Shown here piece by piece: positions 1 through 8,801 of a stretch of 64,000 bases of DNA. Below the pieces are notes generated by a model, which saw only the letters and a program-made list of their open reading frames with translations, was not told the origin of the DNA and made no database searches. Position 1 is the stretch's first letter, and the number at the start of each line of letters is the position of its first letter. Both the position numbers and the translations under genes were made by a program. Source of the stretch: Janthinobacterium lividum (lineage in GTDB: Bacteria; Pseudomonadota; Gammaproteobacteria; Burkholderiales; Burkholderiaceae_D); the NCBI RefSeq assembly GCF_011601275.1, contig NZ_JAAOLY010000002.1, forward strand, positions 248,001 through 312,000. Reading direction: 5' to 3'.

Positions 1-75
1 GCACTCGTGATACTCGAGTGCGGCCAAGCGCAATTGTTGACGCAATTCTTCTTTTTTATCAGATGACGAATCCAT
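1..75 (-). CDS. NADP-dependent malic enzyme, N-terminal fragment
   Basis: Only the first 25 codons are inside the window; the gene runs off the left edge. The start is the ATG read on the minus strand from 75. The peptide opens with a Ser- and Lys-rich stretch and continues LRLAALEYHE, which resembles the beginning of the large MaeB-type malic enzymes of betaproteobacteria (usually LRxAALEYHxxPTPGKI). Such enzymes decarboxylate malate to pyruvate in the cytosol with NADP+. The identification rests on about ten residues, so it is tentative. Confidence 0.5.
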   Translation of the reverse strand, partial: MDSSSDKKEELRQQLRLAALEYHEC

Positions 76-249
76 GCTGTGCTGCCTTCCTGTTTGGTCG
101 ATCGGGTGTTCCGGATTTTATCAGACCGATTCTTTCAATTAGCTAGGTATTTTCCGCTAGCCACAGTCTGATATCACGAAAACGCATAACCTAGCATTGT
201 AAGGCCGTCCGGCGGCACAAACGTCCTGAACAGGAAAAACTATCAAATT

Positions 250-630
250 TTAGATTTCAATTAGTTTTTGTGATGAATCACCAGGGGTGCGCCACAGCGG
301 CAGCGCTTCGACGGCGCGCTCGATATCGTCCATGTCGTCCGCCCCCAGGGTGGTGTCGAACGGCGCGGACAAAATGCTGCGCATCAGCGCCAGGCGCGTC
401 GTCGCTTGCTGCGCGTCGATGAAGCGGGTCGTCTCCACGCAATACTGCGCGCGGCGCTGGGCATCGGCGCCATCATCGTCGCCGTCGGGATAATAATGGC
501 GACCGATGTGATGCAGCGACTGCAGCAGGAATTCGATCTCGCGCAGGATGCGCAGCGCATCCTCGCCGGACAGCACGATGCGGCGGTTGGCGGGCAGCAG
601 CGATGGTGGCGTGGCGATGTGGTCGGCCAT
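250..630 (-). CDS. hypothetical protein, 126 aa
   Basis: I do not recognise this small soluble protein. It has no signal peptide or membrane segment. Its N-terminal half looks alpha-helical (EDALRILREIEFLLQSL), followed by a histidine- and aspartate-rich stretch (HHIGRHYYPDGDDDGAD) and another helical region. It lies 34 bp downstream of the MFS exporter on the same strand and could be co-transcribed with it. The frame is supported by GC-rich third positions and by fitting the space between its neighbours. Confidence 0.6.
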   Translation of the reverse strand: MADHIATPPSLLPANRRIVLSGEDALRILREIEFLLQSLHHIGRHYYPDGDDDGADAQRRAQYCVETTRFIDAQQATTRLALMRSILSAPFDTTLGADDMDDIERAVEALPLWRTPGDSSQKLIEI

Positions 631-664
631 GGCGGCATCTTTCTATCAAGGACAAACCGACAGC

Positions 665-1864
665 CTACGCGATTTTTCCCGCAGGCGACGCCAGCCGCGC
701 ACCTGGCGCGAAGCGCACGGCGATCAGCAGCAAGAGCACGACGCCAGCGGCCATCACCATCCACGCCTGGGCCAGGCTTGACGAATGCTGGCGGATCAGG
801 CCCGCGATAAACGGCATGCTGCTGGCGATGATGTAACCGCCGCCCTGCACAAAACCGAGCAGCGCGCCGGCGCCAGCCGGGTCCCGCACGTGGTCCATGC
901 TGACGATCAGCGACAGCGGGAAAAGGGAGCCGATACCGCAGCCCAGCAATATCACGGCAGGCAGCGCCAGTTGCGCGGGCGCCACAATCAGGCAAGCCAG
1001 GCCGCCCAGCACAGCCAGCAGGACGGACAACAGCAGGATGCGGCGGTCGGGGAAACGGTGGATGATGCTGGAAATCACCAGTCCGGCCAGCACTTCCACC
1101 AGGGTCAGGCCACCGAGCAGCAGGCCGCTGTCGGCCGCGCTCCAGCCCAGCTCCGTGTAAAACGGCGGCAGCCAGGCCAGCACCAGCGTATAGGCGCCCG
1201 TGCCGATGCCAAAGAACACCATCAGCAGCCAAGCGCGGGAGCTGCGCACGGGCAGGCTGGCGCCCGCGCCGCCGGACACGTCCACCCGCGCGGCCGATGC
1301 GCGCCGCCACAGCAGCGCGGCGGCCACGGCCGGCAGCGCCCACAGGGCCAGCAGCGCCTGCCAGCCCAGCGATTGCGCCAAGGGCGAAGCGGACGCGGCG
1401 GCAATGGCCGCGCCGCCCATGATGCCCGTCGTATAAAAGCCCATCAATTGGCCTGCACGCTCGGGGAAATGGCGCTTGATGAAAGCGGGCAGCAGCGCCT
1501 GCACCAGCGCGATGCCCAGGCCGCCCAGGGCCGCCGTGGCGATCAGGCCGCCGCTGCCGTGCAAGGGCCAGCGCAGCGCGCAGGCGGCAGCGATGATGGC
1601 GATGCCCAGCGAGATACCGCGCGCCACGCCAAGACGGCGCTGCAGCTGCGCGCCCGCCAGCGCGCACACGCCCATGGCAAACACGGGCACGGTGGTCAGC
1701 AAGCCCGCGTCGGCATTGCTGAGGCCCGTGCCGGCCTGGATGCTGTCAAGCAAGGGGCCAATGGCGGCCAAGATGGGGCGCAAATTCAGGCCCAGCAGGA
1801 TGATGGCGGCCACCAGCAGGGCGGACGAAGGCAGCGGAGAAGATACGGGGCGTTCAACAGGCAT
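665..1864 (-). CDS. MFS transporter, CynX/NimT family
   Basis: A cytoplasmic-membrane transporter of about 400 residues with twelve predicted hydrophobic segments. It begins with the family-like LLGLNLRPILAAIGPLL segment and carries RxxGxxRG- and GxxxGxxQALLPAFIKRHFP-type motifs typical of the cyanate/nitroimidazole (CynX/NimT) branch of MFS. Substrate is unknown. I chose the ATG at 1864 because AAGGA lies ten bases upstream; ATG 1915 and GTG 1921 are in-frame alternatives. The gene is divergent from a marR gene, and an operator-like palindrome lies between them, so MarR-type control is likely. Confidence 0.85.
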   Translation of the reverse strand: MPVERPVSSPLPSSALLVAAIILLGLNLRPILAAIGPLLDSIQAGTGLSNADAGLLTTVPVFAMGVCALAGAQLQRRLGVARGISLGIAIIAAACALRWPLHGSGGLIATAALGGLGIALVQALLPAFIKRHFPERAGQLMGFYTTGIMGGAAIAAASASPLAQSLGWQALLALWALPAVAAALLWRRASAARVDVSGGAGASLPVRSSRAWLLMVFFGIGTGAYTLVLAWLPPFYTELGWSAADSGLLLGGLTLVEVLAGLVISSIIHRFPDRRILLLSVLLAVLGGLACLIVAPAQLALPAVILLGCGIGSLFPLSLIVSMDHVRDPAGAGALLGFVQGGGYIIASSMPFIAGLIRQHSSSLAQAWMVMAAGVVLLLLIAVRFAPGARLASPAGKIA

Positions 1865-1956
1865 GGCAGAGTAGTCCTTGCCTCGCAGGGAGGCACATGG
1901 TTTAATGCGTGACATAATCACTTGATGAAAAGTATCTTAGCACAAAGATAGAAATC

Positions 1957-1974
1957 TATCTTGATGTCGAGATA
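1957..1974. promoter_or_regulatory. MarR-type operator palindrome between exporter and marR
   Basis: The 18-bp TATCTTGATGTCGAGATA is an imperfect palindrome (seven of nine positions paired) in the style of MarR-family operators. It overlaps the right arm of a second perfect repeat, AAGATAG-AAAT-CTATCTT at 1945-1962. It lies 13 bp before the marR start and just upstream of the exporter, where one bound dimer could repress both genes. Function is inferred. Confidence 0.55.
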
Positions 1975-1986
1975 AATGCATACGCC

Positions 1987-2508
1987 ATGACGGATACCCC
2001 GCAAGAACACACGCGCGCGCAATTTGCCGCCGCACAATGGCAACGCGAGCTGCCGCAAATGGATACCCATGCCATGCAGCTGGTGGGCCAACTGGGCACG
2101 GTGGCGCAGCTGATGGCGCGCGACTGGCTCAATCCGCTGTTCGCCGAACACGGCTTGCAACCGGGCGAATTCGACGTGCTGGCGACCTTGCGCCGCTCGG
2201 GCGCGCCCTACAGCTTGACGCCGACGGCCCTGTACGAAGCGGCCATGCTGTCCTCGGGCGGCATGACCAACCGCATCGACCGGCTGGAAGCGGCCGGCTG
2301 GATCGAACGCCAGAAGCACCCGACGGACCGGCGCGGCGTGCTGGTGGCGCTGACACAAAAGGGATTGGAACTGATAGAAAAACTGGTGCTGCTGCACGTG
2401 GAAAACGAACGCGCCATGCTGTCGGCGCTCGGCGCGGACGAGCAGCGCCAGCTCGACCAGTTGCTGGCCAAGCTGCTGCACGGCATGGCGCAGGCGAAGA
2501 AAGCCTAG
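1987..2508 (+). CDS. MarR family transcriptional regulator
   Basis: A 173-residue winged-helix regulator. The core is typical of MarR proteins: LQPGEFDVLATLRRSG, then the recognition helix region SSGGMTNRIDRLEAAGWIER, the wing with the hallmark DRR (HPTDRRGVLVALTQKG), and a C-terminal dimerisation helix. It is divergently transcribed from the CynX-type exporter and probably represses itself and that gene through the palindrome at 1945-1974. The last codon shares the tetranucleotide CTAG with the convergent gene. The effector ligand cannot be deduced. Confidence 0.9.
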   Translation: MTDTPQEHTRAQFAAAQWQRELPQMDTHAMQLVGQLGTVAQLMARDWLNPLFAEHGLQPGEFDVLATLRRSGAPYSLTPTALYEAAMLSSGGMTNRIDRLEAAGWIERQKHPTDRRGVLVALTQKGLELIEKLVLLHVENERAMLSALGADEQRQLDQLLAKLLHGMAQAKKA

Positions 2509-3113
2509 GCGAGCAGACTCGCCAGTTCGCGCAGCGCCGCATTGCCGCGCCGGACCAGGCGCTGCAGGTCGGCAGGGTCGCGGCTGTCGTAGATGGCCTG
2601 GACGTGGCGCGCGCTGGCCGCGCGCAGGTCGATATCGCTGTCGCGGCGGCCTGGAACATGGGCGTCGGCCACGTGCCCCTCGACCAGGGTCAGATAGTAA
2701 TGACGGGGCTTGCCCCAAAAGTTGGCGGAAAACTGCAGCACCAGGCCGCTGTCGAACAGCAGGGCGCCGCTGCGGCCGCCCTGTTCCAGCAGCACGCGAC
2801 ACGCCGGCAGGGGCTGCCCCGCCGCGCGCAGGAAGCCGGCCAGGTGCACCTGATCACCGAGGCCCAGGCCATTCGCGACCAGCTGGCCGCGCTGCAGAAA
2901 CGCCTTGAACAATACATGCACGGGCCGGCCGGCGCGACGGAACAGACGCTCGTCCTCGTACAGGCACAGCTGGTCGACGTCGCTGACGGCATAGAAGCCG
3001 CGCGCCACCAGCTCCTGCGCCTCGAAAGTACTCAAGCCGACGGCTTGCGGATCGCGCAAGCAGCCATGGTCCAGCCAGGATTGCAACAGGACGTGAATAT
3101 CGAGGATGGGCAT
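2505..3113 (-). CDS. hypothetical protein, 202 aa
   Basis: A soluble protein I do not recognise. There is no signal peptide, membrane segment or evident catalytic motif. The middle part (GLVLQFSANFWGKPRHYYLTLVEGHVADAHVPGRRDSDIDLRAA is the region, residues about 123-166) looks like beta strands followed by a charged segment, and the C-terminus is an arginine-rich helix. It converges on marR, sharing a CTAG that encodes both stop codons, and is divergent from thiL. Confidence 0.65.
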   Translation of the reverse strand: MPILDIHVLLQSWLDHGCLRDPQAVGLSTFEAQELVARGFYAVSDVDQLCLYEDERLFRRAGRPVHVLFKAFLQRGQLVANGLGLGDQVHLAGFLRAAGQPLPACRVLLEQGGRSGALLFDSGLVLQFSANFWGKPRHYYLTLVEGHVADAHVPGRRDSDIDLRAASARHVQAIYDSRDPADLQRLVRRGNAALRELASLLA

Positions 3114-3202
3114 AGTAAGCTGCTCGGCAGTGGCAAAGGCGTCTATTGTAGGCCAGCCTATAATAGCCGGGCCACACCATCATTCAACGCACATACTACG
3201 CC

Positions 3203-4183
3203 ATGGCCCCTCACGACGCGCTTTCCGAATTCGACCTGATCAAACAATATTTCGTGCGCCAGCGCCCCGGCCGCGCCACCTTGGGCATCGGCGACGATTG
3301 CGCGCTGATCACGCCCGGCGCCGGCAAGCAGATCGCCATCTCCTCGGACATGCTGGTCGAGGACCGCCACTTCTTTGCCGGCGCCGACGCCCGCATGCTC
3401 GGTCACAAAAGCCTGGCCGTGAATCTGTCCGACCTGGCCGCCATGGGCGCGCGCCCCGTGGCATTTACGCTGGCCCTGGCCCTGCCGCAAGCGGAGCGCG
3501 CCTGGCTGGCGGGCTTTGCCGAAGGCCTGTTCGCGCTGGCCGACGCCTTTGATTGCGAACTCATCGGCGGCGACACCACCAAGGGCCCGCTCAATATCTG
3601 CATCACCGTATTTGGCGAACTGGCGCCGGGCCAGGCCCTGCGCCGCGGCGCGGCCGTGGCGGGCGACGATATCTGGGTCAGCGGCACCCTGGGCGACGCG
3701 CGCCTGGCGCTGGCCGGCTATCGCATGGAACAGGAATTGTCGCCAGCCGACCTGCTGACGGCCGCCGCGCGCATGCACGCGCCGACGCCGCGCGTGGCGC
3801 TGGGCTGCGCGCTGGCGGAACAGAGTCTGGCGCATGCGGCCATCGACATCTCGGACGGCCTGGTGGGAGATTTGGGCCACATCTTGAAAGCGTCGCAGGT
3901 GGGCGCCACCCTCGACGTCGACGCCTTGCCGGCCGGCCCCGTGCTGGCGCGGCAGGAAACAGGCCTGCGCCGCCGCTACACGGCCGCCGGCGGCGACGAT
4001 TATGAATTGTGCTTCACGGCGCCGGCCTCGTCGCGCGACGCCATCGCCGCCCTGGCGGCAAGCTGCGGCACGCCTGTCACGCGCGTGGGCCGCATCGAGA
4101 CGCAAACAGGCTTGCGCCTGGTGGATGCGGCCGGGCAGCCGCTCGATCTGGCGCTGAGTTCCTTCGACCACTTCAGCGAGTAA
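3203..4183 (+). CDS. thiL: thiamine-monophosphate kinase
   Basis: ThiL phosphorylates thiamine monophosphate to the cofactor thiamine diphosphate using ATP, in the cytosol. The 326-residue product has the PurM/SelD-type fold signatures in order: GIGDDCALI near the N-terminus, SDMLVEDRHF, NLSDLAAMGARP, GGDTTKGPLNI, DISDGLVGDLGHI and GGDDYELCFTAP. Length matches the family. A TATAAT box lies at 3159-3164, 39 bp before the ATG, and could be its -10 element. It ends two bases from the convergent response regulator gene. I see no TPP riboswitch in front of it. Confidence 0.95.
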   Translation: MAPHDALSEFDLIKQYFVRQRPGRATLGIGDDCALITPGAGKQIAISSDMLVEDRHFFAGADARMLGHKSLAVNLSDLAAMGARPVAFTLALALPQAERAWLAGFAEGLFALADAFDCELIGGDTTKGPLNICITVFGELAPGQALRRGAAVAGDDIWVSGTLGDARLALAGYRMEQELSPADLLTAAARMHAPTPRVALGCALAEQSLAHAAIDISDGLVGDLGHILKASQVGATLDVDALPAGPVLARQETGLRRRYTAAGGDDYELCFTAPASSRDAIAALAASCGTPVTRVGRIETQTGLRLVDAAGQPLDLALSSFDHFSE

Positions 4184-4185
4184 CG

Positions 4186-6774
4186 CTAGCGCACGGCCAC
4201 GCGCGCCAGCCCCGGCTGGTTCACCATCCAGTAGTGCTGGAAGGCCAGGCGGATGTTATCGCGCAGCTGGGTGTCGTCCCACGGCTTCGTATAAAAACGG
4301 TAGATGGCGCCCCGGTTGATCGAGTCGAGCACAGCTTCCAGGCCCGTGTAGCCAGAGAGGATGATACGGATGGTTTCCGGGTACAGTTCTTTGACTTTAC
4401 TGAGGAATTCCGTGCCGCTCATGCTCGGCATGCGCTGGTCGCAGACGATCACGTGCACCCGGTGCAGGGCCAGCATTTCAAAGCCTTCGGCCGGCGTGCT
4501 GGCCGTGAGTATCTGATAACCCTCGGGACGGAACAGCCGGTGCAATGACGACAGCACGTTGACGTCGTCGTCGACGATGAGCAGCGTCTGCGCCGGCTGT
4601 GCGGCCGGGTCATGGCCGGGCGGCAGGCCGGCGCCGGCGACGATCATCTGCCCCAGTTCCAGCGCCGGCAGGGCGCGGCTGAAATAAAAGCCCTGGATCT
4701 CATCGCAGCGGTTGCGCCGCAGGTATTCGAGCTGCGGGCGCGACTCCACGCCCTCGGCCACGACGCTCAGTTTCAGGCTGTGCGCCATGCTGACGATGGC
4801 CAGCGCGATGGCCGCGTCGTTCGGATTGCTGGTGATGTTGCGCACGAAGGCGATGTCGATTTTCAGCTTGTCGATGGGGAAGCGCTGCAGATAGGCGAGG
4901 CTCGAATAGCCGGTGCCGAAATCGTCGATGGCCACCTTCACGCCGATTTTCTTCAATTTTCCCAGCACGACGATGGTGCGCTCGGCGTTCGACATCAGCG
5001 CCGTTTCCGTCAGCTCCAGTTCCAGCAGTTCCGGCGCCACGCCATGCAGCGCCAGCGCGCGCGTCACTTCGCCTTCCAGGTCGCCTTCGGCAAACTGGCG
5101 GCTCGATACATTCACGGCCACGTGCACGGGTCCCACTTCGCTGTCGCGCCACTCGGCAATCTGGTGGCAGGCGGCCTGAATCACCCAGGCGCCCACGCGC
5201 ACGATCAACCCCGTGTCTTCCAGCACGGGCACGAATTCGGCGGGTGCCACCAGGCCGTAGCCGGGACGGCGCCAGCGCAGCAGCGCTTCCACGCCGCTGA
5301 TGCGGCCCGTGCGCAAATCCACCTTGGGCTGGTAGTACAGGATGAACTGTTCGTGTTCGAGCGCATGGCGCAGCGCCAGTTCCAGGTCCAGGCGCGCCAG
5401 CACCTGCACGTTCATGCCGGCCGTGAAAAAGCGGTAGCCGTCGCGGCCCGCCTGCTTGGCCCCGCCCATGGCCGTATTCGCGTATTTGATCAAGGTTTCC
5501 GGGTCGGTGGCGTCGTCCGGATACATGGCGATGCCGATGCTGGCCGTCAGGGTGGCCGCGTGGCCGCGCAAGTCGAATGGCGCGCGCAAGGCTTCGCGCA
5601 CCTGGTTCGCCACGGCCACGGCTTCCTGCTGGTTGCGGCTCATGGTCAGTATCAGCGCGAATTCGTCATTGCCCAGGCGCCCCACCGTGTCGCGCAGGCG
5701 CACGCATTCGACCAGGCGGTTGCTGAACTGGCGCAGCAATTCATCGCCCAGCGCCGCGCCCAGAGTGTCGTTGATACTTTTAAAACGGTCGAGCGCGATG
5801 AACAGCACCACGATGCGCCAGCTTTTCTCTTGCGCCAGTTCGACGGCCTGGGCCAGCGTCTGGTAGAACAGGCTGCGGTTCGGCAGGCCCGTCAAGCCAT
5901 CGTAATGGGCCAGGTGCTTCAGGCGCTCCTGCGCCTGGCGCCGTTCGCTGATGTCGCGCGCCACGGCGATCAGCAGCAGACCGCCCGCGCCAGGGGTGCC
6001 AGGATAGCCGCCCGCCACGGGCGCCTGCGCATACCAGTGCCAGCCCAGTTCCACGGGGATCAGGCTCAGGTCGCGCCGCACCAGTTCGCATTCCGTCACT
6101 TCCGTGGCCAGGTGGGCCGGGCCGCCCGGCAGCGCGGCCAGCGGGGGGGCCGGAGGCGATGGCAGCAAGGTGCCGGGCGCCAGCGCCAGCAGTTCGGTGC
6201 GCGCATAGCCAAGCAGGCGGCAAGCGCCGTCGTTGACGTCGACCAGGGTCATGCCCAGCACGTCGACGAGGAAGATGGCGTCGGTGGTGGCGTCCATGGC
6301 CCCGCGAAAGCGCTGCAGTTCCGCCGTGCGCTGGCCCACCGTACGTTCGAGCAGGGTGTTGTAATGGCGCGCGGCGCGGTGCAGCAGCCGCACTTCGAGC
6401 ATGTTGCGGATGCGCGTGAGCACCTCGAGCGCGTCAAAGGGCTTGCTGATGAAATCGCGCGCGCCCGCTTCGAGCGCCGCCAGCTTGGCGTCCGGGTCGG
6501 CCGCGATCACCAGCACGGGCAGATAGCCTTCCAGCTCCAGCGGACGCAAGGCATCCATCACCTCGTAGCCGCTCATGCCCGGCATCACCAGGTCGAGGAT
6601 GATCAGGTCGAACTGGTGGCGCTGGTGCAGGCCGGCCACGGCGCGCGCGTCGAGGGTGCTGGTGATGGCCGTGTAGCCGCCGCTTTGCAGCAAATGCTCG
6701 AGCAGGCGCAGATTGACGTCCTGGTCGTCGACGATGAGAATTTTCGCCGCATAGATATCGGCCTGGCTGATCAT
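4186..6774 (-). CDS. REC-PAS-GGDEF-EAL-REC response regulator
   Basis: An 862-residue cytosolic signalling protein. Domains in order: receiver (about 10-125, phospho-acceptor Asp61 in ILDLVMPGMSG), PAS (about 155-280), GGDEF (about 290-450), EAL (about 465-710) and a second receiver (about 735-850, CDQRMPSMSG) of the type found in RpfG-like regulators. The GGDEF signature is degenerate (GNDEF). The EAL domain keeps EALLRW, ELTE, DDFGTGYSSL, LKID and AEGVES, so c-di-GMP hydrolysis is more likely than synthesis. Its start overlaps the stop of the upstream hybrid kinase gene (ATGA), so the two are translationally coupled and probably form a phosphorelay. Confidence 0.92.
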   Translation of the reverse strand: MISQADIYAAKILIVDDQDVNLRLLEHLLQSGGYTAITSTLDARAVAGLHQRHQFDLIILDLVMPGMSGYEVMDALRPLELEGYLPVLVIAADPDAKLAALEAGARDFISKPFDALEVLTRIRNMLEVRLLHRAARHYNTLLERTVGQRTAELQRFRGAMDATTDAIFLVDVLGMTLVDVNDGACRLLGYARTELLALAPGTLLPSPPAPPLAALPGGPAHLATEVTECELVRRDLSLIPVELGWHWYAQAPVAGGYPGTPGAGGLLLIAVARDISERRQAQERLKHLAHYDGLTGLPNRSLFYQTLAQAVELAQEKSWRIVVLFIALDRFKSINDTLGAALGDELLRQFSNRLVECVRLRDTVGRLGNDEFALILTMSRNQQEAVAVANQVREALRAPFDLRGHAATLTASIGIAMYPDDATDPETLIKYANTAMGGAKQAGRDGYRFFTAGMNVQVLARLDLELALRHALEHEQFILYYQPKVDLRTGRISGVEALLRWRRPGYGLVAPAEFVPVLEDTGLIVRVGAWVIQAACHQIAEWRDSEVGPVHVAVNVSSRQFAEGDLEGEVTRALALHGVAPELLELELTETALMSNAERTIVVLGKLKKIGVKVAIDDFGTGYSSLAYLQRFPIDKLKIDIAFVRNITSNPNDAAIALAIVSMAHSLKLSVVAEGVESRPQLEYLRRNRCDEIQGFYFSRALPALELGQMIVAGAGLPPGHDPAAQPAQTLLIVDDDVNVLSSLHRLFRPEGYQILTASTPAEGFEMLALHRVHVIVCDQRMPSMSGTEFLSKVKELYPETIRIILSGYTGLEAVLDSINRGAIYRFYTKPWDDTQLRDNIRLAFQHYWMVNQPGLARVAVR

Positions 6775-8801
6775 GGCGCGCCTGTTCCCTTCTGCCGGCG
6801 CTGCTGCGCCACATAGGCCAGGGTACTGTTGATCGCCTCGGTAAATTCATCGAGGTTGATCGGCTTGGTCAGATAGCGGTAAAAGCCCAGCGCCAGACTG
6901 CGCTCGACGTCGCCCGGCATGGCGTTGGCCGTCAGAGCGATGACGGGGATGTGCGCCGTGCGCGGATCGGCGCGCAGCAGTTTCAGCGCATCCGTGCCAT
7001 TCACGTTCGGCAGGTTGATGTCCATCAGGATCAGTTGCGGCAGGTGCGTGCGCGCCATTTCCACGCCAAGGCGGCCATCTGTGGCCGTCAGCAGCTGCAA
7101 TTGGGGGCAATAGCGCACGATTTCCTCGACCAGGGTCAGGTTGGCGGGATTGTCTTCCACGTACAGCAAGGTCACGGGGGCGCTGTGATCGAGCAGCGCC
7201 CCGGCCAGGTCCGGCCGCGGCAAGGCGGGTGTCGCTGGAATGGGCAAGGCGTCCACCACGCGCAGCTCGATCCAGAAGGTGCTGCCCTCGCCGGGCGCGC
7301 TGGAGACGCCGATGCTGCCATCCATCAGCTCGACCAGGCGCTTGGTGACCACCAGGCCGATGCCGCTGCCTTCTTCCGTGCCGCCCTCCTGCCCCAGCCG
7401 GTTGAAAGGCTGGAACAGCAACGCCACCTGTTCGCCGTCGAGACCCACGCCCGTGTCGCGCACGCTGATGCGTACCCGCCCGCCCGCCTGCGGCGCGCAA
7501 TCGATGGCCACCTGCCCCCGCTCGCGGTTGTACTTGAGCGCATTCGACAACAGGTTCAACAGGATTTGCTTGAGGCGCGTACGGTCGGCCAGCACGTTCA
7601 GGGGGCAGGCGTCGGGGAAGGTCATGCCGATGCCGCGCTGACTGGCCAGCGGCGCGATCATGTCGCGGCATTCCTGCAAGATGGCGTCCAGGCCCACGGG
7701 TTCCAGCGACAGGCTGACCGTGCCCGATTCCACCTTGGCCAGGTCGAGGATTTCATTGATCAGTGTCAGCAGATGGCGCCCGGATTTCAGGATATGCCCG
7801 GCGAATTCCTTCTTTTGCTCCAGGGTCGACGGCAGGCGGTCGGAACTGAGGATTTGCGCGAAGCCCAGGATGGCGTTCAACGGCGTGCGCAATTCATGGC
7901 TCATCGACGACAAAAACGCCGACTTGGCGTAGTTGGCGCTGCGCGCCTCTTCCATCGCCATGGCCAGTTCGCCATTCGTCATTTCCAGCTGCATCGTGCG
8001 TTCGTGCACGCGCACTTCCAGTTCCTGGTTCAGGCGCATGACTTCCTGCTGCGCCTCGGTGCGCTGCTCGCCCTCGCGCGCCAGCTCGCCGTTCGAGCGC
8101 TCCAGCGCCTGCGTGCGCAGCTCGATCTCGGCCAGCATCTTGTTGAAGGAATCGACCAGCTGCGCCACTTCGTCGACGCTGAGCTTGCGCGCGCGGCGCG
8201 AGTAATCGCCCGTCTCGATCACTTCGCGCGCCACGTCGGCGATATCGAGGATGGGCTGGGTGATGACGAAATCGAGGCGGCGCAGCAGCAGCAAGGCCAC
8301 CAGCAGCGCCAGCACCGTCACGCCCAGCGCGATGGCCAGGTAATCGGCCGTGCGGCCGGCCAGCTCGTAATCGGCGCGCAGATACACGGTACCCAGCAAT
8401 TCGCCATTGTCGACGATGGGCTTGAACAATTCGACGGATTTTCCCGCGATGCTGACGCCTTCCTTGCCCGCCTTCGCCGGCAGCTCGCCCACGTGCTGAT
8501 GCGCGCGGTAACTGGCAAACAGGCTGCCGTCGGCCTTGTACAGGGCACCGGCCGTCACGCGCGGACGGATGCGCATCAAATTGAGGTTTTCCAGCGCCAG
8601 GCGCTCGTCGTCGAAAGCCAGCGCGGCTGAGCTCATGTGTCCAAGCAGCTCGGCCTGGGTACTGATGTCGGCCACCAGGTTGCGGTGGTAGGCGCGCAAG
8701 TCGTAGACGACGATGGTGCCCAGGGAAATGACGAGGGCCACCAGGGTGGTCAGCAAGACCACCGACATCAGCTTGTGGCGGATGGAACGCAGTCGTATCA
8801 T
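6771..8801 (-). CDS. CHASE8-like hybrid histidine kinase
   Basis: A 676-residue membrane sensor. Two transmembrane segments (about 12-33 and 153-174) bracket a periplasmic region with the features of CHASE8 (STQAELLGHMSSAALAFDD), as in YfiN/TpbB. Then come HAMP (about 175-227), a coiled coil (about 228-292), HisKA with His302 in SHELRTPLNA, a HATPase domain (NLLSNALKYN, DTGVGL, GSGIGL) and a C-terminal receiver (YVEDNPANL ... LMDINLPNVNG). It starts directly after the yfiR-like gene and overlaps the downstream response regulator by four bases. Context suggests the YfiR protein controls the periplasmic domain. Confidence 0.92.
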   Translation of the reverse strand: MIRLRSIRHKLMSVVLLTTLVALVISLGTIVVYDLRAYHRNLVADISTQAELLGHMSSAALAFDDERLALENLNLMRIRPRVTAGALYKADGSLFASYRAHQHVGELPAKAGKEGVSIAGKSVELFKPIVDNGELLGTVYLRADYELAGRTADYLAIALGVTVLALLVALLLLRRLDFVITQPILDIADVAREVIETGDYSRRARKLSVDEVAQLVDSFNKMLAEIELRTQALERSNGELAREGEQRTEAQQEVMRLNQELEVRVHERTMQLEMTNGELAMAMEEARSANYAKSAFLSSMSHELRTPLNAILGFAQILSSDRLPSTLEQKKEFAGHILKSGRHLLTLINEILDLAKVESGTVSLSLEPVGLDAILQECRDMIAPLASQRGIGMTFPDACPLNVLADRTRLKQILLNLLSNALKYNRERGQVAIDCAPQAGGRVRISVRDTGVGLDGEQVALLFQPFNRLGQEGGTEEGSGIGLVVTKRLVELMDGSIGVSSAPGEGSTFWIELRVVDALPIPATPALPRPDLAGALLDHSAPVTLLYVEDNPANLTLVEEIVRYCPQLQLLTATDGRLGVEMARTHLPQLILMDINLPNVNGTDALKLLRADPRTAHIPVIALTANAMPGDVERSLALGFYRYLTKPINLDEFTEAINSTLAYVAQQRRQKGTGAP

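Noticed and set aside
785-1912. A 375-codon open frame on the plus strand opposite the exporter gene
   Set aside because: It is Gln-, Arg- and Gly-rich without domain pattern, and lies antisense to a clear MFS gene; typical of GC-rich DNA.
4612-6816. A 734-codon open frame antisense to the REC-GGDEF-EAL-REC gene
   Set aside because: Composition is dominated by His, Gln, Ala and Arg with no recognisable motif; it mirrors the codon bias of the real gene.
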